Part shown: in pieces, positions 1 through 5,663 of the stretch
Layout of the letters: each line of letters starts with the position of its first letter
How positions within the stretch are numbered: position 1 is the first letter of the stretch
Assembly: GCA_027483785.1 (NCBI GenBank)
Contig: JAIXTU010000314.1
Location: forward strand, 1-8,775
Reading direction: 5' to 3'
DNA: 8,775 nucleotides
Origin: Flavobacterium sp.
GTDB lineage: Bacteria; Bacteroidota; Bacteroidia; Flavobacteriales; Flavobacteriaceae
Translations under genes and position numbers: made by a program
The notes under the pieces: model-generated
What the model was told of the DNA's origin: nothing
The model's input: the letters and a program-made list of their open reading frames with translations, nothing else
The model's database searches: none

Positions 1-536
1 GTTTTTAATCCGCCGCGGTAAGTATAGGCAAAAATGAGCAATAGCGAACCCAATACGGTTGCGGCAAACGGAATTCCAAAGGCATCGAACACATAGCGTT
101 GCAAGACCAAAACCACCAAATACAAGCGCGCTGCCGAGCCAATTGTACGACTGATGAGAAAAAATAAAGCTGCTGTTTTGTAAGAAACTGTTCCGAGTTG
201 CTGTTCGATGTAACTGTAAATAGAAACCACGCGCAAACGATAGTACAAGGGCAGCAACAGTTTTGCGATGATGATAAAACCGATGGCGTTTCCTAAAACA
301 AATTGAAAATACTTGAATTGAATATCGGGGTTTCCTACTTGGCCCGGAACGCTGATGAACGTAACACCGGAAAGCGCCGTGCCTATCATTCCGAACGCTA
401 CCAAATACCATTTTGAGTTGCGGTTGGCGGTAAAGAAACTGTCGTTGCTTTGGTCGTTTTTGCTCACAAAGTACGAAATGGCAAATAGGAGTCCGAAGTA
501 AACGGTTATTAGAAGTAAAATGGTGGTTGGTGTCAT
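1..536 (-). CDS. Sodium:solute symporter family protein, N-terminal 178 residues (partial)
   Basis: Reading the minus strand from the ATG at 536-534 gives an open frame of 178 codons that runs off the window at position 1, so the C-terminal part is missing. The protein is strongly hydrophobic. Likely membrane segments lie at about residues 4-24, 43-65, 76-98, 120-145 and 155-172. The stretch GTALSGVTFISVPGQV (residues 52-67) and the YTYRGG motif (171-176) are typical of the SSS family (solute:sodium symporters, LeuT-like fold), which bring sugars, amino acids, vitamins or other solutes across the inner membrane with Na+. The substrate cannot be told from this part. The gene is divergent from recR, with 87 bp between the two start codons, and looks unrelated to the polysaccharide genes downstream. 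Family assignment is firm; substrate is unknown. Confidence 0.9.
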   Translation of the reverse strand, partial: MTPTTILLLITVYFGLLFAISYFVSKNDQSNDSFFTANRNSKWYLVAFGMIGTALSGVTFISVPGQVGNPDIQFKYFQFVLGNAIGFIIIAKLLLPLYYRLRVVSIYSYIEQQLGTVSYKTAALFFLISRTIGSAARLYLVVLVLQRYVFDAFGIPFAATVLGSLLLIFAYTYRGGLK

Positions 537-623
537 AGTGCTCTAAAAAATAGTTACAAGTATCGGTTTTTTTGTGGAATTCGACGCTACTGAAAATGCA
601 GTTTATTGGCTTATTTTTGCGCT

Positions 624-1241
624 ATGGAATTTTCTTCGAAGTTGTTGGAGCAGGCCGTTAACGAAATGGCGGGTTTACCCGGAATTGGCAAACGCACAGC
701 CTTGCGATTGGTTTTGCATTTATTGCGCAGACCCGAAGAAGAAACCACCGTACTTACTGCCGCTCTGATGCGTTTGCGTACGGAAGTGAAATTGTGCGAA
801 AGCTGCCATAATATCTCGGATCAGCTGCTCTGCGAAATTTGTTCTAATCCGAAGCGAAATCACGGAATTATTTGTGTGGTTGAAGACATTCGCGACGTAA
901 TGGCGATTGAAAATACAGGTCAGTTTCAAGGAATTTACCACGTTTTGGGTGGGAAAATCTCTCCGATGGATGGCGTGGGGCCGAGCCAGCTCAAAATTTC
1001 CACTTTGGTGGAAAAAGTGCGTTCAGGTTTGGTTAGCGAACTCATTTTTGCCTTGAGTGCCACGATGGAAGGCGATACTACGAATTTTTACATTTACAAT
1101 CAGGTTAAAAATTTCAATTTGAAAACTTCGACGATCGCGCGCGGTATTTCGGTAGGCGACCAGCTCGAATTTGCCGATGAGGTAACCTTAGGTCGCAGTA
1201 TTTTACACCGCGTGCCGTTTGAAGATAGTTTGCGTAGCTAA
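624..1241 (+). CDS. recR: Recombination mediator protein RecR
   Basis: This 205-residue protein has the usual RecR length and domain order. An N-terminal helix-hairpin-helix carries LPGIGKRTA (residues 18-26) for DNA binding. A four-cysteine zinc finger follows (C58, C61, C70, C73). A Toprim domain begins near residue 82 with VVEDIRD (acidic E87/D88), and a C-terminal segment contains DEVTLGR. RecR acts in the cytoplasm with RecO (and RecF) to load RecA on SSB-coated single-stranded DNA at gaps. The ATG at 624 is preferred: MEFSSKLLEQAVNEMAGLPG matches the family N-terminus. An in-frame TTG at 606 would add only six residues (LAYFCA) that do not look like RecR. No Shine-Dalgarno sequence is visible, as is normal for Bacteroidota. 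It ends 114 bp before the polysaccharide genes and is probably transcribed separately from them. Confidence 0.97.
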   Translation: MEFSSKLLEQAVNEMAGLPGIGKRTALRLVLHLLRRPEEETTVLTAALMRLRTEVKLCESCHNISDQLLCEICSNPKRNHGIICVVEDIRDVMAIENTGQFQGIYHVLGGKISPMDGVGPSQLKISTLVEKVRSGLVSELIFALSATMEGDTTNFYIYNQVKNFNLKTSTIARGISVGDQLEFADEVTLGRSILHRVPFEDSLRS

Positions 1242-1355
1242 TTTTCGAGAAGAAAACCGATTTTGAGTTTTATTCGTATCCTATGTAAAAGCTTCGGCGG
1301 TAATAATTTTTAATCTGTCTTAATCCTTTTATATTTGTTCGCTAAAGACTCTTTC
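1242..1355. other. Intergenic gap between recR and the polysaccharide locus
   Basis: These 114 bp hold no plausible small gene and no convincing terminator: I found no GC-rich stem followed by a T-run after recR. The 3' half is A+T rich and contains the predicted promoter at 1330-1337 and two TTAATC copies (1310-1315 and 1320-1325). It is the boundary between the housekeeping genes and the surface-polysaccharide block. Confidence 0.6.
1330..1337 (+). promoter_or_regulatory. Predicted -7 promoter element (TATATTTG) for the export operon
   Basis: TATATTTG is an exact match to the Bacteroidota -7 consensus TAnnTTTG. It ends 18 bp before the ATG of the export lipoprotein, which would give a leader of roughly 10-16 nt. 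No good TTTG -33 box is seen about 19-21 bp upstream, where only a T-run (around 1307-1311) occurs, so the promoter is called on the -7 element and its position alone. The same octamer occurs before the epimerase gene at 4645-4652. Confidence 0.55.
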
Positions 1356-2138
1356 ATGCGCGTTTTCATTGTTTTTGTTCTGGTGTTGTGTTTGCAATCG
1401 TGTATTCCTGTTAAAGACATGGTTTATTTGCAGAAGACAGATAAGTCGGTTGTAACTCCTGTAAATCAAATTAACGATAAGGCGTATCGATTACAGAGCA
1501 ACGACATCCTAATGATTACCATTAAGGCGGTAAATCCGGAATTAGTTGCTATTTTTCAACAAAACGATGGTAGTGCGGGCGTTGCTACACAGAATGAACA
1601 AGGTGTTTACTTTAATGGTTTTCCTGTTGATCAGCAGGGAAATATCCGGATACCGATCGTGGGAAATGTGAATGTCATTGGTTTAACTTTAGACGAAACG
1701 CGTTTAAAGATTGAACAAGAATTATTAGACAAGTACTTCACCGAACAAGCAAATATTTTCGTGACCGTAAAGTTAGCGGGTTTGCGAATTACCGTAAATG
1801 GAGAAGTGGGCTCGCCTGGAACTGTGGTTCTTTTTCAGGAGAAGGCTAATATTTTAGAGGCTTTAGCTAATGCAGGCGATATTGTTACCACCGGCGATCG
1901 CAAAAATGTTATTGTCATGCGGCAATATCCCACAGGTATGGAGTTGCACACGATCGACTTAACAGATATCAATGCCCTGCAATCGCCTTATTTTTATTTG
2001 CAACCTAATGACTATATTTACGTGAAGCCTTTGCCTCAAAAGTCATGGGGAACGGGAAAAACAGGTGTAGAATCCTTGACATCGATTTTTACTGTCTTAA
2101 CATTGTTAACAACGGTATTTATTTTAGCGCGAAATTAA
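1356..2138 (+). CDS. wza: Polysaccharide export outer-membrane lipoprotein (Wza/OPX family, short form)
   Basis: This predicted 260-residue lipoprotein begins with a hydrophobic signal peptide ending in lipobox LQSC, so Cys16 should be lipidated. A polysaccharide-export (Poly_export) domain spans roughly residues 43-140, starting YRLQSNDILMITI. One SLBB-type domain (about 142-200) follows, with VNGEVGSPGTV, and a YLQPNDYIYVKP strand (214-225). A hydrophobic C-terminal segment (about 239-257) ends only three residues before the stop and fits the Wza helix that crosses the outer membrane. The protein should form the export channel together with the kinase encoded 1 bp downstream. It is shorter than E. 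coli Wza (379 aa), with one SLBB domain visible rather than two. The ATG at 1356 is chosen because the in-frame TTG at 1335 lies inside the predicted -7 element and the ATG gives a clean signal peptide. Confidence 0.92.
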   Translation: MRVFIVFVLVLCLQSCIPVKDMVYLQKTDKSVVTPVNQINDKAYRLQSNDILMITIKAVNPELVAIFQQNDGSAGVATQNEQGVYFNGFPVDQQGNIRIPIVGNVNVIGLTLDETRLKIEQELLDKYFTEQANIFVTVKLAGLRITVNGEVGSPGTVVLFQEKANILEALANAGDIVTTGDRKNVIVMRQYPTGMELHTIDLTDINALQSPYFYLQPNDYIYVKPLPQKSWGTGKTGVESLTSIFTVLTLLTTVFILARN

Positions 2139-2139
2139 A

Positions 2140-4617
2140 ATGATAGATCAGTCAGATTTTAACTCCTCTGAATCGCAAATCAATTTCGATTTTAAGGGAT
2201 TTCTTATTAAAACGCTCAGCTACTGGAAGTGGTTTTTACTGAGCTGGGCGATTGCTTTTACTTGGGCTTATCAAGTAAATATCCGAAAGGAGAAAATCTA
2301 TGCGGTTGATACTACGATTTCTGTGAAGGAAGAAAGTAATCCTTTCTTTACTGCCAACACAAGTTTGGTTTTTAATTGGGGAGGAACTAGCGATCAGGTG
2401 CAAACCATTATTTCATTGTTAAAATCGCGTTCGCACAACGAACTGGTTGTGGATGAGTTGGAATTCTACACGCAATACCTCGAGCAGGGTAAATACAACA
2501 AAATTGACGTTTACGGTAGCGCACCTTTTACAGTGAACATCGATAAAGACAAACCACAATTGGCCGACAGAGAAATCAAGATTAAGTTTGTTGATGCCAG
2601 TTCATACGTACTTACAATACCGTTTGAAACCAACACTGCAGGAGCATATTTGTACAGTAACAAATCGCGAACAGATGTAGCGGTGCCTCAAGGAACGTTT
2701 GTAAGGCGTTATCGGATAGGCAGCAAAGTAGTTTTGCCCTTTTTGTCTTGGACGCTCGATATCACCGATATGTCTGGAAAGCAGCTAGGCAAAGAGTACT
2801 TGGTGAGTTTTTCGAATTTTGATGGCGTAGTGGGCAGTTACCAAGGAGTTAGCGCTGAACCTGATGCTAAAGGAGGATCGATCTTAAAGTTGAGTTTGCA
2901 AGGTCACAATAAAGCACGAATGGTAGATTATTTAAATACGACTGTTCGGATTTTAAAGGAAACACAATTAGCAGCAAAAAATCAGTTTGCAACGAATACT
3001 ATTAACTTCATCGATAGTACGATGCGCGCCATGGAAGAATCGTTACGTAAAACAACCGATGAATTGAAGAGTTTCAGTCGAGATAAAAACGTAACTGCTT
3101 TAGAACAAGGCGGGGAGTCAATAAGTATGAAACTCACCGAACTCGATTCTGAGAAAGATCGGATTCAGCGAAAAATCGCGTATTTGAATAATTTGTCTTC
3201 TTATCTAAAAAAGAGCGTTGATTATTCGAAGCTACCTTCGCCATCGGTTGTTGGAATTGAAGATCCGAATATCGTAGTAAGTGTTTCGAAGCTGATAACG
3301 CTATCTACGCGTCGAGCGCAAATGCAGTTTTCTGTGAAGAGCGAGAAGTTATATAGCGATTTTGACGTTGAAATTTCGGCAATCAAAAATGTCTTGTTAG
3401 AAAATGTAATGTCGGCGCGTTCCGGTTTAAACTACGATTTGAATTTGGTGAATGCGAAGTTAAATTCAGCCGAATCGGAACTAAAGCAAATACCAGAAGA
3501 CAAGCAAGATTACCTAAAAATTCAGCGCAAGTTTGATTTGGGGAATGAAATTTATACCACTTTTTTACAAAAACGAACTGAAGCCAATATTGTAAAAGCA
3601 GCAAACGTTTCCGATATTCGGTTCATAGATAATGCTAAAGATGTTGGAGGCGGTTTGATTGGTCCAAAAACCAGCGTAAACTACATTCTTGCGCTGTTTT
3701 TAGGTTTTATTATTCCGCTTTTAGGCGTTTTCGGATTGTTTTTCGTGAATAATTCGATTCAGAACACCGACGATGTGGCTAAACTGACGTCGATTCCCTT
3801 AATTGGTGTTATCGGAAAAAAGAAAACAGAAAGTAATTTGAGCGTATTTGAACGTCCGAAGTCGGCATTGTCGGAATCGTTCCGTGCGATACGTTCATCT
3901 TTACAATTCCTTTACAAGCGTCAGAATTTAGCAGGAGCAAAAACTCTGATGATTACCTCTTCCATTAGTGGAGAAGGAAAAACGTTTTGTTCGATAAATA
4001 TCGCTACTGTTTTCGCCTTGAGCGAGAAGAAAACGATAATTGTTGGTCTGGATTTACGCAAACCTAAACTCTTTAACGATTTTAAAGTTTCAAACGATGT
4101 TGGTGCTGTTGATTATCTCGTTGGCTTAAAATCTTTGGATGAGGTGATTCAAAAAACAAGTATTTCGCACTTAGATGTTATTCCTTCGGGACCAAATCCG
4201 CCAAATCCGGCAGAATTAATCATGAGCGATGCGATGACGACGATGCTCCAAGAACTAAAATCGCGCTACGACTATATAATTTTAGATACACCTCCTGTTG
4301 GTTTGGTGTCTGATGCTTTAGAACTTTCGCCTTTAGCTGATGTTACCTTGTATGTAGTGCGCCAGAATTTCACAAAAAAAGACATGATTACGCTGCTTAA
4401 CAACCGTCAGAAACGCGGAGAATTGTCGAATGTTAGTATCGTTTTAAACGGATTTGAAAGCAAAGCCAAGTACGGATATGGTTACGGCTACAATTACGGC
4501 TATGGTTATGGGTACGGAAATTACTCGAGTGGTTACCATGAAGATGATAAGCCAGAAGGTGTTTTTGCTTGGATTCAGAACCTCATAAAGCTAATAAAAT
4601 CAAAAATCAAGAAATAA
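2140..4617 (+). CDS. wzc: Wzc-like chain-length regulator with bacterial tyrosine autokinase domain
   Basis: This 825-residue inner-membrane protein is a PCP-2a type co-polymerase. TM1 lies at about residues 29-46 and TM2 at about 515-537, with a long periplasmic part between them. Two heptad-like helical stretches (about 285-365 and 385-470) lead into a GNVR-like region with the KIQRKFDLGNEIYTTFLQKR block (460-479). The cytoplasmic BY-kinase domain (about 560-775) has Walker A SGEGKT (610-615), Walker A' GLDLRKP (636-642) and Walker B ILDTPP (714-719). A tyrosine-rich YG tail (778-799) follows and is the likely autophosphorylation site; a lysine-rich end (805-825) comes last. It should set polymer length and drive export through the lipoprotein encoded just upstream, whose stop is 1 bp before this ATG. 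Unlike most BY-kinases, the first Walker A' aspartate is Gly636. The family is certain; the effect of that change is unknown. Confidence 0.95.
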   Translation: MIDQSDFNSSESQINFDFKGFLIKTLSYWKWFLLSWAIAFTWAYQVNIRKEKIYAVDTTISVKEESNPFFTANTSLVFNWGGTSDQVQTIISLLKSRSHNELVVDELEFYTQYLEQGKYNKIDVYGSAPFTVNIDKDKPQLADREIKIKFVDASSYVLTIPFETNTAGAYLYSNKSRTDVAVPQGTFVRRYRIGSKVVLPFLSWTLDITDMSGKQLGKEYLVSFSNFDGVVGSYQGVSAEPDAKGGSILKLSLQGHNKARMVDYLNTTVRILKETQLAAKNQFATNTINFIDSTMRAMEESLRKTTDELKSFSRDKNVTALEQGGESISMKLTELDSEKDRIQRKIAYLNNLSSYLKKSVDYSKLPSPSVVGIEDPNIVVSVSKLITLSTRRAQMQFSVKSEKLYSDFDVEISAIKNVLLENVMSARSGLNYDLNLVNAKLNSAESELKQIPEDKQDYLKIQRKFDLGNEIYTTFLQKRTEANIVKAANVSDIRFIDNAKDVGGGLIGPKTSVNYILALFLGFIIPLLGVFGLFFVNNSIQNTDDVAKLTSIPLIGVIGKKKTESNLSVFERPKSALSESFRAIRSSLQFLYKRQNLAGAKTLMITSSISGEGKTFCSINIATVFALSEKKTIIVGLDLRKPKLFNDFKVSNDVGAVDYLVGLKSLDEVIQKTSISHLDVIPSGPNPPNPAELIMSDAMTTMLQELKSRYDYIILDTPPVGLVSDALELSPLADVTLYVVRQNFTKKDMITLLNNRQKRGELSNVSIVLNGFESKAKYGYGYGYNYGYGYGYGNYSSGYHEDDKPEGVFAWIQNLIKLIKSKIKK
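4471..4536 (+). repeat. YG-repeat tyrosine cluster coding segment inside the kinase gene
   Basis: The DNA here is a degenerate hexameric repeat (TAY-GGN units) encoding ten tyrosines at residues 778, 780, 782, 784, 786, 788, 790, 792, 795 and 799, mostly as YG pairs. In Wzc-type kinases such C-terminal clusters are the autophosphorylation targets. Codons vary (TAC and TAT, four glycine codons), so the repeat looks held at protein level, although near-tandem units could still change number by slippage. Confidence 0.85.
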
Positions 4618-4681
4618 GTTAAAACCTTCTTAATCTTAATAGATTATATTTGCGCTGAAAAAAAATTAAAATCCGAAATTT
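4618..4681. other. Gap between the export block and the sugar-nucleotide block
   Basis: This 64-bp, very A+T-rich spacer is the only gap longer than 2 bp inside the polysaccharide locus. It contains a 6-bp inverted repeat (TAATCT, loop TAAT, AGATTA; 4631-4646) and the -7-like TATATTTG element at 4645-4652, followed by an A-rich stretch before the ATG at 4682. A-rich leaders are common at Bacteroidota starts that lack Shine-Dalgarno sequences. The stem is too weak (one G:C pair) to be called a terminator. Confidence 0.5.
4645..4652 (+). promoter_or_regulatory. Predicted -7 promoter element (TATATTTG) for the sugar-nucleotide genes
   Basis: This is an exact TAnnTTTG match, identical to the element at 1330-1337, and it ends 29 bp before the epimerase ATG. 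A clear -33 TTTG box is missing. The call rests on the consensus -7, the placement in the only real gap of the locus, and the repeat of the same octamer before the first gene. It suggests a second transcription start, though read-through from upstream is also possible. Confidence 0.5.
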
Positions 4682-5662
4682 ATGTCTACTAACCTACCAA
4701 AAATTTTGGTTACGGGTGGAGCTGGTTTTATAGGCTCCAATTTATGCGAATATTTTTTGTCTAAGGGGTATCCTGTGGTCTGCCTCGATAATTTGGCAAC
4801 TGGACACAAAAAAAATCTTGATGGATTTACAGAAAATCCAAATTTTGAATTCATTGAAGGCGACATTAGAAACCTCGAAGATTGCCGAAAAGCAGTTTTT
4901 GGTTGCGAATTTGTACTGCATCAAGCCGCTCTTGGCTCGGTTCCGCGTTCAATAAACGATCCAATTACAAGTAACGATGTAAATGTAGGTGGTTTTGTAA
5001 ACATGCTTGTTGCTTCGCGCGACGCCGGCGTCAAGCGATTTGTTTACGCGGCGAGTTCGTCGACTTACGGTGATTCGGAAGCGCTACCTAAAGTTGAAGA
5101 TAAAATAGGTAAACCGCTTTCTCCGTATGCAATAACTAAGTATGTAAACGAGCTTTATGCCGATATTTTTAGTAGAGCTTATGGAATTGAAACCGTTGGT
5201 TTGCGGTATTTCAACGTTTTTGGTCGCCGACAAGATCCGAATGGAGCTTATGCTGCGGTGATTCCAAAGTTTGTTATGCAGTTTATGAAGCACGAAAGTC
5301 CAGTAATTAACGGCGATGGTAATTTTAGCCGCGATTTTACTTACGTAGACAATGTGGTTCAGATGAATGAACTAGCTATAACTACAAATAATCCTGAGGC
5401 TGTAAACACGGTATACAACACAGCTTTTGGAGATAGAACAACACTCAACGATTTGGTGCGTTACCTCAAAGAGGCTTTAGCAAAAAAAGACGCTAAAATA
5501 GGCAACGTTGAAGTGATTCATGGACCAAATCGGGCGGGCGATATACCACATTCCCTCGCTAGCATCGGTAAAGCAAAACAATTATTAAACTACAACCCCA
5601 AGTATTCGCTGCAACAAGGACTTGAGATCGCCGTGGATTGGTATTGGGAAAACTTAAAGTAA
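4682..5662 (+). CDS. wbpP: UDP-N-acetylglucosamine C4-epimerase (WbpP/TviC family)
   Basis: This 326-residue extended short-chain dehydrogenase/reductase starts with the NAD-binding TGGAGFIGS motif (11-19). It has the catalytic serine stretch SSSTYGD (125-131) and the YxxxK pair Y149/K153. The segments ALGSVPRSINDP, LRYFNVFGRRQDPNGAYAAV and INGDG..SRDF are hallmarks of WbpP of Pseudomonas aeruginosa and TviC of the Salmonella Vi locus, rather than of GalE acting on non-acetylated sugars. The enzyme would interconvert UDP-GlcNAc with UDP-GalNAc, or the matching uronates UDP-GlcNAcA and UDP-GalNAcA, in the cytoplasm. The next gene, 1 bp downstream, is its usual partner dehydrogenase, which supports this role. 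Length is close to the family norm (about 340). The exact in vivo substrate (before or after oxidation) cannot be decided from sequence. Confidence 0.9.
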   Translation: MSTNLPKILVTGGAGFIGSNLCEYFLSKGYPVVCLDNLATGHKKNLDGFTENPNFEFIEGDIRNLEDCRKAVFGCEFVLHQAALGSVPRSINDPITSNDVNVGGFVNMLVASRDAGVKRFVYAASSSTYGDSEALPKVEDKIGKPLSPYAITKYVNELYADIFSRAYGIETVGLRYFNVFGRRQDPNGAYAAVIPKFVMQFMKHESPVINGDGNFSRDFTYVDNVVQMNELAITTNNPEAVNTVYNTAFGDRTTLNDLVRYLKEALAKKDAKIGNVEVIHGPNRAGDIPHSLASIGKAKQLLNYNPKYSLQQGLEIAVDWYWENLK

Positions 5663-5663
5663 T

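Noticed and set aside
612..619. TATTTTTG as a -7 element for recR
   Set aside because: It matches TAnnTTTG, but the transcript would start at about the ATG itself (624), there is no -33 box at the right distance, and it lies in a T-rich stretch where such matches are expected by chance. A leaderless recR message is possible but not supported.
574..768. 64-codon open frame overlapping the start of recR
   Set aside because: It lies in another frame over the well-supported recR gene and has no recognisable features.
1250..1272. AAAAC/GTTTT inverted repeat after recR as a terminator
   Set aside because: The stem is only about five mostly A:T pairs with no following T-run, too weak to support a terminator.
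1335..1355. TTG start at 1335 for the export lipoprotein
   Set aside because: The TTG is part of the predicted -7 element, so it would lie upstream of the transcript start; the ATG at 1356 gives a better signal peptide.
3383..3604. Antisense open frame inside the kinase gene
   Set aside because: It is a shadow of the conserved kinase coding frame, with no promoter or start context. The same applies to the antisense frames at 720-941, 4666-4866, 4742-4924, 5084-5293, 6119-6370 and 6976-7224, and to the plus-strand frame at 7768-7959.
4471..4536. Repeat block considered as CRISPR or a non-coding tandem repeat
   Set aside because: It is in frame within the kinase gene, has no spacers, and codes for the expected tyrosine tail.
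4682..5662. Assignment of this gene as galE
   Set aside because: The motifs ALGSVPRSINDP and NVFGRRQDPNGAYAAV and the dehydrogenase partner point to the WbpP/TviC group acting on N-acetylated UDP-sugars.
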